Shown: positions 37,640-49,845 of the stretch, piece by piece | Layout of the letters: each line of letters starts with the position of its first letter | Position numbering within the stretch: position 1 is the first letter of the stretch | Translations under genes and position numbers: made by a program | The notes under the pieces: model-generated | Database searches by the model: none | Told to the model about the DNA's origin: nothing | Seen by the model: the letters and a program-made list of their open reading frames with translations, nothing else | From: Onthophagus taurus | Lineage: Eukaryota > Arthropoda > Insecta > Coleoptera > Scarabaeidae | Assembly (NCBI RefSeq): GCF_036711975.1 | Contig: NC_091973.1 | Location: 1,922,001-1,986,000, forward strand | DNA length: 64,000 nucleotides | Direction of reading: 5' to 3'

Positions 37640-37940
37640 TTCAAAACAGTTAGGAATTTAGAAATGAAATTTCTTGAGGTTATAAAGGAATGTTTGTACC
37701 GAATTTTAAGTTTCCCGGATAAACAGTTTTTTTAATAATAAATTTTAAAAATTAAATTAATAAAAAAATTTTATTTAAATCTTTTTGAGGTTATAAATGA
37801 ATATGTTATACAAAATTTCGGAGTTGATTAATAAATTTTGTGCGTATTTTTAAAAATTGATTTAATTTGATTTTTGAGTAAGATTAAAAAAATTGTTTTT
37901 TCCAAGACGATTAAGGCTTAAGAAACGAACATTCATTAAA
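37640..37940. repeat. Degenerate repeat with the TTTTTGAGGTTATAAATGAA motif
   Basis: Two to three loose copies of a unit of 110 bp or more: an AAAATTGTTTTTT-like start, AAACGATTAGGAAT, GAAACGAAATTT, then TTTTTGAGGTTATAAATGAA and TGTTATACCAAAT. Further copies occur at 14515-14575 and 40060-40230, and inverted at about 35265-35285. This is old dispersed repeat DNA of unknown type. Confidence 0.45.
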
Positions 37941-38690
37941 GATGAGATTAAAGATAAGTAACACTCAACTTTATCGCATTTTTGTCCGTGGTAGATTAAA
38001 ATTGGCGATGAAATTTTTGAATTAAAGTTTCTAATATATGCGTTAACACATTATAAAGAGACCGCAAATATCTTTTGTTATTTGTTGTGTTATTTTATTT
38101 GTATTTTGTGGTATTTTATTAAATAAGAATAAAATTCTTATTTATATGGTTGTGGTTATTTCCTGGCGATGATTAAGTGGGTCGAAATCGGTTAAAATTT
38201 TAATTAAAAAGAAAACGAGTGCAATGAGTAACTTATGTTAGAGTTTTTTTTAATTGTGGTGCTATTATGGTATAGTTCTGTGGAAAGTTTTAGCATCCCA
38301 CGTCGATTCGCGCGTAAGCTAAAAGCGTTACCAACTAATTCCCAAACTATGCTTTCAGAGTTTGCTACTGATTACGGTCGTCGTTCGAAATTATGAATAT
38401 AAATGGTTTTCACATCTGACCGGTCTCCGGCGTGACAATGCGCGTGTCATAATCAGTTGAACGCAAGTTTGTGCACTATGTCGTTGTTAAAAACTGTTTC
38501 TCCCGCATGCAACAAAACTATCTCGTGTTTCTACAAAACTGTGTCAAACTGTTCTTAAACATTTTCGCCTCCATCATCAATTATACACGTTTGAGAGTCC
38601 TCTAGAGAGAACACTCGACATAATAGAATACATTTTTAATTTTTCCTTTAGAGTATTCAAAGTAATGGTGACCTGGGTTGTTTGTTAAAC

Positions 38691-38730
38691 TATAAAAGCC
38701 CAGCTATTTGCGACGCATGTCACAGTAGTT
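38691..38730 (+). promoter_or_regulatory. Possible TATA-type core promoter
   Basis: TATAAAAG at 38691-38698 is followed, 31-33 bp on, by TCACAGTAG (38720-38728), a fair arthropod initiator. No convincing coding exon follows nearby; the first ATG (in GATGAAGATGACG) gives only a few codons. The spacing is right, but chance is not excluded. Confidence 0.25.
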
Positions 38731-41700
38731 ATCCGCTATTAATAACTTAGTTTTGCCATCGTTCGTGAGAAAAACCACAGGTGCAGTTACAAATTTGATG
38801 AAGATGACGCCGCTATAACCTACATCCGATGGAATTCAATTATTACTAATAACAATTTGCCCCTCGCCCCCACCTTTCCCTGACAGCTTGAACGTGATTG
38901 TATGTAATTGCGTTTTGAAATCAACAATATCGATAGGGTAAAGGGGTTTGATCATTTGAATATGAATCATTTAATTCAAAGAATTTCCAGTGGCAGTTAA
39001 TGATTAGATAGCGTTTACGAATTAATTTTGGTATTGACTTTATTTAACTTTTACGAATAATTTAATAAATGATATTAGTCACGTCGTAATTAATCATTTT
39101 GAATATTAATGATGTAATGCAAAGAGTTTCTAGTCAATTTTAAAATTGCCTTTATTAACCCTTACGCAGTATTACTTAAAGGTCATTATTAAAAATACGT
39201 TCGAGCATAATTTTATGGTAATTTTAGATTGTAATGCACAAATGGTTCGGGAAAGTATGAGTAAAAGAAGTAATGAAGACGTAATAACGGCAAAAATCGG
39301 TCGTATAGGTTAATAAGGAATGCAAGGGTAAAATGGTGCAAAAAGAGAGGCCGTTTATAGGCGACGTGAATAGGTGGCCAGAGCGTCGTAATTTTAAACC
39401 AGTTTTAATATAATTACAGGTTTGCGAGCAACATAGACACCGCGCAACAAGAATAATTATTTTAATTTCGAGGAAATAAGAGCAGCGACAAACGGACGTC
39501 TGGGTAAAAGGCCATTTTCGACCTTGCGGCCACCTCGGTTAGAGGAGGATCCGGCGCTAAATGACTATTCCTCTGGATATATTAAAACCGCCCCCGTTTT
39601 TCCGAACACTCGGGAGCCCCCCTGTTTCAATTTGCCCACATCGGGGGTTGCGAAATATTAAACTACCTCCGACGATCGATATTTTATACCTTACCTTTCG
39701 CGCAGAAATCGTGAAAATTTGCTCTTCTCGTTATTTATTCGTTTTTCGAACGGAAGAACTACGGAGATTGGTCAATTAACGTTTAATTAATCGCGGGAAC
39801 GTTCGTTCGCCTCCCATCTAACCCTTATTCATCCGCGCGAAAGGGGCCACTTCGTCGTACCGTCCTTAATTAATAGAGCGCAACTATTTCGGCCCAACCA
39901 ACATCACCCTTTTTCCTATTTAATTGCTACCCAAAAATAAGGAATTTGTTTAATTTTCATCTAAAAACATTAATTTCATTAATTTTTTAAGAAGAATAAG
40001 CCAAACTTCATTTTATACACCCAAAGTGAAATTGCTTGAATTTATGATACTTAATTAATGATACTTTTTGAGGTTAGGTTGTACCAAGTTATAGGCTTCC
40101 AAGTTTTCCAACTTTTAATTTCGCTTTTGTTGAAAGTGAGATTAATTAAAAAAATTGTTTTTTTGCAAAACGATTAGAAATGAAGAAATGAAATTTTTTG
40201 AGGTTAGGTTATACCAAATTATAAGATTTACTAATTTTTTTGAAGAATTAAAAACTAATTTAGTAGTTAGTTTCTTTTTGTTAAAATTTCAAAGTTGTAA
40301 GATTTGTGGGATCATGACTCGATTTGGTTAAACAAGATGGCTGACCGCTAGATTTCGCTCAGCATGATACCCAGAAGTTTGCAAGTTCGCAAATTGGGCG
40401 AAACTTGGTCGGGGGTTCGGACGAGGGTGCTGTATAGATTCGCCAGGAGGATGTAAAAAAAAAAATTCGCGCGAGCCGTGAAGTTGGTCAGGATAAAGGG
40501 TGAAGAGAATTTGCATATCATCCAGGGCGGGACCTTGACGTTGTTCATTTTAAACAGGGAGCGAGTGTAAACTTGTCCGGTCCGTAATAAACTCATTTCC
40601 ATTTTGATGGTGGCAAAGCGAACTAAACCGCGCGGACAACGGGAGCTGCTCGAAATCTCAAAGAGGATTTTTTCCCCCTGACTTTTGAATATTTCATTTT
40701 CGGAACGATGGAATAGAAGCGTGGTAGTGGAGGGAATGACATTTCTGTGTCAGCCTAATTGGCCATGCGAATGCAGAAAAGTTTCTAGATAAACATCCAA
40801 AAGTTTGAATTAGTCGCAGTCACTTGGATATAGTCGAGCGGTAGTAAACAAAATATAAATTCCCTTTATCTGACTTGAACAAGGAGTTTCAGGGAGCCAT
40901 CTACTCGATTTTATTGCCACCCACCCCTACACCAACGGGAATCGCCCGAAGGGAAAAATCGCACTCGTTGCTTTCAAAAACTACCACCCCCAACTCAATG
41001 TTTGACCATTCGCTTTTGTCCATTGTTTGACATTTGCAACGTGCTCAACGTCCAACCGCAAATTACTAATTATATATTCATCCTGTAGTATTTGCATTCC
41101 GGATAAAAGCAAATAAAACACACGGCGCGCTCCAACCCCTAAATGCGGAACCGTTTTCATTTTAACTGCAAACATTTGCCGACGCCGTTTTTGCCTCCAA
41201 GCGCGAGCTCGTGTCTGCGACAATATCATCTCCAAATTGCATCTATCGATCTCTACACTGCTTCCTGGCTCTCCGACGACATCGACGACGACGACGACGT
41301 TTCCTTGGAAGGAAACTGAAAAATTGAACACGTCGACGCTACCAACGTCTTCGGTCTCCGTTTTCCACACCGATTAACTTCACTGCATTTCAAAATTAAA
41401 ATTTCTTATGTGTACTTAAAAGTATTGAATTCAAAAAAATTTTTTAAGGGATGAATTTTGTGTGTAATATTCGTATTTTTGCGAATTGTTTTAAAAACAA
41501 AAAAATAAATAAAAAAATGGTTTGTGGTTTTTAATGGGATTATTTACAATGTGAACTTTTCAGGTGAAGTGCTTTTGAAATGCAGGGAAAGGTCACGTAT
41601 GTAAAATTAGTTTAAAAACTTTTGGACAGAAGCAGGGTGAGTTAATTTAGAGGCATGATAAATTTAAAATTTAATTTATACTACGCACGGAGAGGCCGCG

Positions 41701-42879
41701 GACGATGAGGTGGCGGTTGTTTCGTCGTCCGAGAGTGGTTAAAATAAAAAATCGATGCCTCGCCGAGGCCATTAACATACGTTTCCCAATCGCATCGTAA
41801 GAATCTTTCGCCCCCGCCGACGAGCGGGGGATTCGCAGGTATCCATGGTAATTCGTAATGAGATTAAAATTCGATCAGTTTCTATTTGCCTGCCAGACTT
41901 GCTAAAGCAATTACCTTGAAGTTTCCGCGCAGCTCCGACGTTCATTTTATTAACTAGTTTGCCCGGGCCCCCTTCCTCAAACCAATATTGACTTTACGCG
42001 ACAAAAATTAATATCTAAAAATAAAAGCAAACATTTGACGTAGTTATCCGTATTTGCCGGCCGAGTTCGACATCTATAATACTGGCTGGCTTTCGGGCGT
42101 ATAACTTACCGTGTGTAAAGTCCCGGACCCGTCCATTAACAAGGAATCCACACTGAGATAACCGAGTACCTTAAAATATCCATTAAAAGGAACAAAAATT
42201 CTAGATAACCACTTGTCCCCGCTGTCACTAAGTGGTATTTGATTTAAGGCCGTAAAGAGACGACGTTACGCTTACGGTACGTACGTCCGTGGAATTCAAT
42301 AAAACGTCAAAACGTCCCCATTTGAATAAATTTTAAAAAACTGGTATCACTTTCTTTCAACTCTTCAGATTCGAAAAAACTTCCTAAACGATTCTTCACC
42401 TGTCCTCGGATTTTTCTTAATTTATCGACCATAGATTTTTTAATTCATCCAACTTCATTTCCGTCACGTTGTTCCCCTCGCTATATAAATATTCAATAAG
42501 ACGACGGCGGTAATTATCGACTTTAAATTCACGTCGACGCATCCTATTTTACTGACGCATAGATCCATAAATAAACTTCTATTGTCAAATTTCTATTAAG
42601 GTCAAAACTATTTTTATATCAAAATCAATTTTTAAATTAAAACTTAACTCTACGTGTCATCGAATAAATCATTATTTAGAACAGGTTGTGCTTTATATTG
42701 CATCGGTATATAGTTTCCAAAGCTACCACAACACCAACAAGTATTGTCAAACACGTCAAACTCTCTCAATGTGTACTACACCGACTTGGTGTAGTCTAAT
42801 TTGCTCATATCGTTACCCACAAAATGTCATTTATGAACTTCGAATAAGGTCATTATGTATTAAAAAATTGTTTATTCTC

Positions 42880-43049
42880 TGGTCTAAGTTAATCCGAGGT
42901 CGCTTGCGCCCGAGGGGCTGCAAATGCTGACCAGATCTAGATTTATATAATTTTGGCCTTGTATCACAACAGATATGACGATTATTGGTGGAGATATGAT
43001 AAAATGTTATAGAAAGAAAGTTGAATGATATATCACATTATTTGTAATA
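42880..43049. repeat. Diverged hairpin module and flank before the 233-bp satellite
   Basis: Holds one diverged module (AATCCGAGGTCGCTTGCGCC, near 42890) ahead of unrelated AT-rich sequence that leads to the conserved flank of the array. Confidence 0.5.
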
Positions 43050-45115
43050 TGCTCAGAATCCCGAGCGTTACTATTAACAACATGGAAAATTACGAATTTT
43101 CGACGTCTTGCTCCAGAGCCTCGGCCGCAAGCGACCTCGGCTTAAGCGGAAGATATCATTTAATCTGTGTTCTAAGTTAATGTGAAGTCTCGTACCTCGG
43201 CCGAGGCAGTACTATTGATAGGATATGTTTGCAATGTTGGACACATGCTCCAGGGCCTCGGCCGCAAGCGACCTCGGCTTAAGCGGAAGATATCATTTAT
43301 TCTCAATTCGAAGTTAATCCGAGGTCGTTTGCGGCCGAGGCACTACAATTGATAAGATATGTTTGCAATGTTGGACAATACATGCTCCAGGACCTCGGTC
43401 GCAAGCGGCCTCGGCTTAACCAAAACATATTATTCATGATCAGTTGATAATAAATATATCTGTAAAATGTTGGACATCACATGCCACAGAGCCTCGGCCG
43501 CAAGCGACCTCGGCTTAAGTGGGAGATCACTTATTTTGCGTTCTAAATTAATGCGAAGTCACTTGCGGCCGAGGCAGTACAATTGATAAGGTATGTTTGC
43601 AATGTTGGACAATAGATGCTCCAGGGCCTCGGTCGCAAGCGACCTCGGCTTAACCAAAAATATTATTCATGATCAGTTGATAATAAATATATCTGTAAAA
43701 TGTTGGACATCACATGCCACAGAGCCTCGGCCGCAAGCGACCTCGGCTTAAGTGGGAGATCACTTATTCTGCGTTCTAAATTAATGCGAAGTCACTTGCG
43801 GCCGAGGCAGTACAATTGATAAGGTATGTTTGCAATGTTGGACAATAGATGCTCCAGGGCCTCGGTCGCAAGCGACCTCGGCTTAACCAAAACATATTAT
43901 TCATGATCAGTTGATAATAAATATATCTGTAAAATGTTGGACATCACATGCCACAGAGCCTCGGCCGCAAGCGACCTCGGCTTAAGTGGGAGATCACTTA
44001 TTTTGCGTTCTAAATTAATGCGAAGTCACTTGCGGCCGAGGCAGTACAATTGATAAGGTATGTTTGCAATGTTGGACAATAGATGCTCCAGGGCCTCGGT
44101 CGCAAGCGACCTCGGCTTAACCAAAAATATTATTCATGATCAGTTGATAATAAATATATCTGTAAAATGTTGGACATCACATGCCACAGAGCCTCGGCCG
44201 CAAGCGACCTCGGCTTAAGTGGGAGATCACTTATTCTGCGTTCTAAATTAATGCGAAGTCACTTGCGGCCGAGGCAGTACAATTGATAAGGTATGTTTGC
44301 AATGTTGGACAATAGATGCTCCAGGGCCTCGGTCGCAAGCGACCTCGGCTTAACCAAAACATATTATTCATGATCAGTTGATAATAAATATATCTGTAAA
44401 ATGTTGGACATCACATGCCCCAGAGCCTCGGCCGCAAGCGACCTCGGCTTAAGTGGGAGATCACTTATTCTGCGTTCTAAATTAATGCGAAGTCACTTGC
44501 GGCCGAGGCAGTACAATTGATAAGGTATGTTTGCAATGTTGGACAATACATGCTCCAGGACCTCGGTCGCAAGCGACCTCGGCTTAACCAAAACATATTA
44601 TTCATGATCAGTTGATAATAAATATATCTGTAAAATGTTGGACATCACATGCCACAGAGCCTCGGCCGCAAGCGACCTCGGCTTAAGTGGGAGATCACTT
44701 ATTCTGCGTTCTAAATTAATGCGAAGTCACTTGCGGCCGAGGCAGTACAATTGATAAGGTATGTTTGCAATGTTGGACAATACATGCTCCAGGGCCTCGG
44801 TCGCAAGCGACCTCGGCTTAACCAAAACATATTATTCATGATCAGTTGATAATAAATATATCTGTAAAATGTTGGACATCACATGCCACAGAGCCTCGGC
44901 CGCAAGCGACCTCGGCTTAAGTGGGAGATCACTTATTCTGCGTTCTAAATTAATGCGAAGTCACTTGCGGCCGAGGCAGTACAATTGATAAGATATGTTT
45001 GCAATGTTGGACAACACATGCTCCAGGGCCTCGGTCGCAAGCGACCTCGGCTTAACCAAAACATATTATTCATGATCAGTTGATAATATATCTGTAAAAT
45101 GTTGAACATGACATG
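43050..45115. repeat. 233/234-bp satellite of GC-rich hairpin modules (family B)
   Basis: Opens with CAGAATCCCGAGCGTTACTATT (about 43052), close to the flank of family A. Two diverged units are followed by regular ones: ATGCCACAGAGCCTCGG occurs at 43481, 43714, 43948, 44181, 44415 (ATGCCCC), 44649 and 44883, a period of 233-234 bp. Each unit has three GC-rich motifs: GCCTCGGCCGCAAGCGACC, an inverted CACTTGCGGCCGAGGC, and CCTCGGTCGCAAGCGACC, whose GGTCGC-AA-GCGACC core is a perfect hairpin. The spacers are AT-rich (TTATTCATGATCAGTTGATA, AATATATCTGTAAAATGTTG). Units are nearly identical, so amplification is recent. Confidence 0.95.
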
Positions 45116-46362
45116 CATGTTTTAATCGCAAATTAATATTACATCTGATTTTCTGTTTAAAGTTAACCCAAGATTTACCTTTTATGACTAAATTCAGAAG
45201 GCAAAGGTTTAATAGATTATTATTATCTACGGCGCAACATTTTCACTTTCAATTCAAAGGCTTTAGCCTTGATATTGTCTTTGACGTTAATAGCTCCGTC
45301 GGCCACTTTCGAGAGATTCTGAGCAAAAAGGCAATTAAAACTCGCACCGAAATAGCTTTTTCTAACAATTCTTAATGTTGGTATCGCAAGAAAAAAAAAT
45401 TCTCTTAATGCTGGCTCCCACGTTTCAGTTACTTTCATTCTTTTGTGCATGAAAGACATTCGAGAATAAACCAAACAATTTACCAACCAATTTTTCCGTC
45501 TCTAATCAAAAACCGATAAATCGTACGGGAATCATACCTTGCCGTAAAATTGTATTTCTCAGTTCTTTAAGAAGTCGCAACATAATCGAATAAATTAAAA
45601 TTGAATTGAAAGGGCAACGTTATCAATAAAAAAATATTTTGTTAATTGATTTAAATTATGGTGCCATCGACACCACCTCTGGTGGTCGCGTTATCAAATG
45701 ATGCTATAGAAACGTCCACTAATTATGATCTATCGCAATGAAACAACAACAAACTTCTTGGGTATATCAAAATTGCTTCTTATGTACGGCTTCGTAAGGT
45801 TACTTAATGTTCCGTTAACGTCTCGGGCGTTCTATGCTTTTATTAACTTGTTTAGCACGACCTTATACGTACATAATATCGCTGTCGATGAAAAAATGAT
45901 CGTGACGTCACATTTACGAACTGGTCAATCAATAATCCAGCCATAGTATTCAGGGTTGATGTATTGATTAATGTGGAAAAAAAGGGATTTTTTTTCTGAG
46001 ACTCAAGATGTACAGAAAATGCAGCCCTTTGAGGACAAAAAGGAGGGTGGTACAATTGAAACAAAGGCAGGGACCAATCCACGTAATGAAAAAAGCATGC
46101 GCCCTTGAAATATTGTATGTAGGAAAAAAGGAAATTACATAGTGAAAAGCTTTCAAGGGAATATTATTGTTATAATTTAGCGATTTCATTGATTAAGATT
46201 ATCGATTTTCTTTCGTGGTTTATTACTCTTATTGTTGGATGAACTCGTGAACAAACGATTGCGGTTCTTTCGTTTCATTTATCTTTTTTTACCACGACTT
46301 TTAATTAAATCCTCAACGAAAACTGTTCTGTAATCATCATCACATTTTTTTTGTCTTTACAG
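45116..46362. other. Intergenic, nothing recognised
   Basis: AT-rich. Small frames on both strands have no domain. Confidence 0.35.
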
Positions 46363-46440
46363 GTAATCTCGCTGTCCGAAATCAACGGAGAAAATATGAA
46401 ATTTTTTTGTAAGAAGTCCGTCGAACACTGAATGCCAAAG
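46363..46440 (+). other. Possible noncoding exon
   Basis: A 78-bp segment framed by a strong acceptor (TTGTCTTTACAG|G) and a good donor (CCAAAG|GTAAGG). All three frames contain a stop, so it would be an untranslated or terminal exon. It may be a 5' exon of the gene that starts coding at 60351, but only transcripts could tell. Confidence 0.25.
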
Positions 46441-46467
46441 GTAAGGAATTTTCAATTTATTATTGTC

Positions 46468-46590
46468 GAGTACAATGTGTTAATTAATTATCGTCCCCGT
46501 ATGCAACCAATATCAGGATGTTGTATTGCAGTATTGCAATACCAATACTGTAATATTGGTTGCATATTTGTAATGATGACGTCTACTTAT
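46468..46590. mobile_element. MITE-like palindromic repeat, copy 1
   Basis: Shares with two other places (59570-59683 inverted, 61066-61175) the start GTGTGTTAATTAATTATCG (here ATGTGTTAATTAATTATCG) and a palindrome with arms ATGCAACCAATATC and, mirrored, GATATTGGTTGCAT (here AATATTGGTTGCAT), with BATTGCAAT-type sub-palindromes between. After it comes TTGTAATGATGACGTC, also seen in copy 2. No coding capacity. Confidence 0.6.
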
Positions 46591-47699
46591 TGTAGGTCAT
46601 CCCAAGTTTGTGTAAAGAGATAATGTATCGTTTAAAGATTAAAATTCCAACTAACGCAACCTTATGTTAAGATAAGTTTCCGACAATTTTCGATAAAGCC
46701 ACTTTATTCTAACGCATTTACTTTAAATGGACAGAACCGTATTTGGCAATCCATCAGCGCCCACCAATTTAATTTCCGAATCAGTTTGTTTGTTCAATAG
46801 AAATTGATATAAATAATAACAAATGTATATTAAGGATTTAAAAAATATTATTATTTAGTTATTATGTCATTACTATAAATAGTTAATGTTTTTGGTTTAT
46901 CGCCAATAATTACAAGTGGTTAAGTCAGGTTTAAATGTAGAAAATTTTATAGAGATTTAACAAGGTTTATAATTAGAAAAGAACGATATAGAGAGAAAGA
47001 AACCGGTTGTGAGAATATAAAAATAGTTGTCTAAAAATATTCGAAAATGAAGATACGTGTTCGAAATGTCCCTCGACGTTTTCCCCGTGCATATCGCTTT
47101 AGTTTACAGAAGATAACGCATCCTCTACAAACAGCACTATTGATCTCCGAGACCGCAAATATTTAGCCTTCTCAGCGGGATTATTTTGAAAGCGACCCAT
47201 TAGGAGTTCGGGAATGGGCCCGTTTTAAACTTTGAGCAATGATTTATCGAAGTAATTAATAATTTATTAGCATCTCGAAAACGTTCCGGCTAATTTTTTA
47301 AAACGAGTAGTCCTCGAAAAGTCTTCTTCGCCCTCCAGGGCTAGATAAGGGAGAGAAATGTAAAAATTATCGATTAACTATATATTCAACCCGATTAATT
47401 CAATAGATTAGAGGGGAACTCTATTGGGTGGGGTGCGATTTCAGTTCGCATTAGGGTGGGACAGTTGCATTTTGATATGTGATTTAGGTAACATCTATTT
47501 TATGGACGGTAACGGCATTGGGGGACCATATGTTAATGGAACACTCGTCACGATCGAATTGTATCAACTATACGTTCACAGTTCAATGTGATATTTGTCT
47601 ATCTTTATCGCTTTGCTCTATATATAATCGAATTCAGATGACGCATTTCCGAACAAAAAATTATCTCACTTCATACTTTTTTTTTTTTTAATATAATGT

Positions 47700-48070
47700 T
47701 ATTTTAAAGTAATGTTTGCAATAATATATACAGTTTGTTTGATTTTAACTGTCACAGCAGATATCTTAATTATTTATGGAAGGGAACATCATTATATTTT
47801 TAATTATGTTTATTTGTTCATAATATAATTTTTTACGTAGATTCGGCTGATGATGAGCTAAGCTCGAAACCGGTTCCGAATAAATTGATATTAAGCAAGT
47901 AAGAAGTTTTTTATATAGTTTAAATTTAAATCTTGCAACGTGAATCCCAAACATATAGATTGAAATCAGATTAAAAGTTATAGCAATTTTTTTTCTCTCA
48001 AATTACTTTTGCTCTCATAAATATCAAGAAAAATGCGAAACTCATAACACATCTGATCGGATCAGCACAT
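47700..48070. repeat. Fragments of the family A tail
   Basis: TACAGTTTGTTTGATTTTAA followed by CTGTCACAGCAGATATC (about 47729-47765) matches the end sequence of the family. TTTTGCTCTCATAAATATCAAG (about 48007) is the inverted TATTTATGCATCTGAGAGCAAAAG block. Near 47840-47880 is GGCTGATGATGAGCTAAGCTCG, of a type seen near retroelement tails; I cannot assign it. Confidence 0.4.
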
Positions 48071-48149
48071 TGCAAGGGATCTCGGCTAAAAAACTTAGAA
48101 TTAATGACATCACCTGATCAACTTAAAAATGTTATAATTTTTTAATAAA

Positions 48150-49845
48150 TCCTATAACTTTTGGAATTATATAAGACAGAAAACAACGACCTCTCGACTT
48201 CCTGGAAAAATGATGCGTGATAAGTCCACCTACACTGATCCTGAAAAAATAGTTAATGCTTTTGCAGATCAATTCTCTGGAGTATATTCTGGTGTCTCTG
48301 CTTATAACATGGTTGATGTACACTCTACGTATTTGTTGCAGATGTCACCGAAGAAGAGGTTCTTCATTTCCTAAAAAGGTTACCTAATAAATTTACTGCT
48401 GGTGATGATGATCTTCCTGCATTTTTCATGCGTGATTGCTGTGCAGTTTTTGCAGTTCCGCTTCATTTAATAATTAACCTATCCTTAAGCACTTGCTCGT
48501 TTCCTAAACTTTGGAAGCGCTCACGCATTGTTCCTGTATTCAAGCATGGCGAACGTACCAACATTACTGATTATCGTTATTGTCCAATTTCGCTAAGGTA
48601 TTTGAACAGATTATTTACAAAATGATTTATCCACAGGTTCAGTCATTTGTGTCACCATATCAGCATGGGTTTATCAAGCGTCGTTCGACCATTACCAACC
48701 TCGCGGTGGTTACTGAGGTAATTTGTGAATCTTTGGATAGGGGCGGTTAGGTAGATGATGATGACTGATTTTTCTAAAACATTTGACATGATTAATCATG
48801 ACGTCCTCTTGTATAAACTTAGTGCTTTTGGCTTATCTCCTAAGTTTATGAAACTATTTGCCTCTTACCTATCAGGTCGTATAAACTATGTGTACTACAA
48901 CGGTTATGCGTCTATGGAGTTTACGGCTAGGTCTGGTGTTCCTCAGGGCTCAAATCTACTATTTGTTATCTTCTTGACTGACCTTCTAGACAAATTTTCA
49001 TCAAGCGTACTAGCTTATGAGGATGATCTGAAACTATTCCGACCTATTTTTGCGGACCGTGATGTTGTCAATCTTCAGTCGGATTTGGATGTCTTGGTGG
49101 AATGGTGTAACCGTTATCAGCTAAAGATTAATGCCAATAAGTGCGGTGCAGTTAGTTTTACACGCAAGCTGTCTCCTCTTCCATCTTCTTATTATATAGA
49201 AGGTGTTCTTCTTGAGAAATTATCTACAATCAAGGATCTGTAACTTTTGTACCTCACATCAAAAATATTGCATCTTCTGCAGCGAGGATGCTTGGTTTCG
49301 TTTTGCGCACCTCGCGTGCTTTTTCTGATATCGGTGTGTACAAGACCTTTGTATTGTCCAAATTGGAATATGGCTCTGTAATTTGGTCGCCACATTATGT
49401 GTGTCATAGACTTATATTGGAGAGAATTCAGAGGAGATTTCTCAAATATTTGTCTCTACGCCTGGACGGATCATACCCGGATCGTGGAATGGATTACGCA
49501 TCCCTGCTGCGACGTCACAATTTTTCTGCACTAGACGTAAGAAGAGATGACCAGTGCATTAAGTTTTTGCAGAAGTTAGTGCAAGGTGAATTGGATTGTG
49601 GTTAACAATAACACGTAGTACAAATCAGTTTTATTTGAGGAATTGCAGATCCAATGTTTTAGCCAACTCCCCGGTGCAGAGGATGTGTAAACTAACTAAC
49701 AATCAATAATAGTGTAAGAGTGTTTATGTGAATTATATTTGTTTTATGGCATGTGTTATTTCTTATTTTCTTTTTCTTGTAATATTGTCCTGTAATTGAT
49801 CTTTGTTGGGCAATAAAGTGAATTATTATTATTATTATTATTATA
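48150..49845 (+). mobile_element. 5'-truncated Jockey/CR1-type non-LTR retrotransposon
   Basis: It contains the reverse transcriptase region and the 3' end: a short untranslated tail with GGGCAATAAAGTGAATTATT and an (ATT)n run at about 49820-49842, the usual 3' end of several insect non-LTR elements. No endonuclease or ORF1 is visible before 48150, so the copy is 5'-truncated. It is flanked by AT-rich DNA; a target duplication could not be fixed. Confidence 0.8.
48330..49605 (+). pseudogene. Decayed non-LTR reverse transcriptase
   Basis: Fragments lie in changing frames: about 48340-48590 (DVTEEEVLHFLKRLPNK, FPKLWKRSRIVPVFKHG, ITDYRYCPISL), a shift, then about 48593-48750 (KVFEQIIYKMIYPQVQSF, YQHGFIKRRSTITNLAVV), 48755-49243 (TDFSKTFDMINHDVLLYKL, SGVPQGSNL, LKINANKCGAVSF) and 49288-49605 (the post-RT thumb, KLEYGSVIWSPHY). 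The order is that of Jockey/CR1-type reverse transcriptases. The catalytic box, normally YADD, reads AYEDDLKLF; a few residues after PQGSNL appear missing; and several frameshifts and stops are present. It is inactive. Confidence 0.85.

Larger units (their letters stand above)
35241..42879. other. Long intergenic stretch with scattered minor repeats
   Basis: No supported gene in 7.6 kb. The minus-strand frame at 40981-41370 (129 codons) has no domain and includes a GAC-repeat-encoded Val run. It holds degenerate repeats around TTTTTGAGGTTATAAATGAA (about 37670-37810 and 40060-40230) and a possible core promoter at 38691. GC-rich patches at about 35530-35790, 39480-39900 and 41680-42160 are not recognised. 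Much of it could be intron or regulatory DNA of genes outside the window. Confidence 0.35.

Noticed and set aside
40981..41370. 129-codon minus-strand frame
   Set aside because: Includes a Val run from a GAC microsatellite; no domain.
42880..45115. CRISPR-like regular repeats and spacers
   Set aside because: The intervals are also repeated, the unit is 233-234 bp, and the DNA is eukaryotic.
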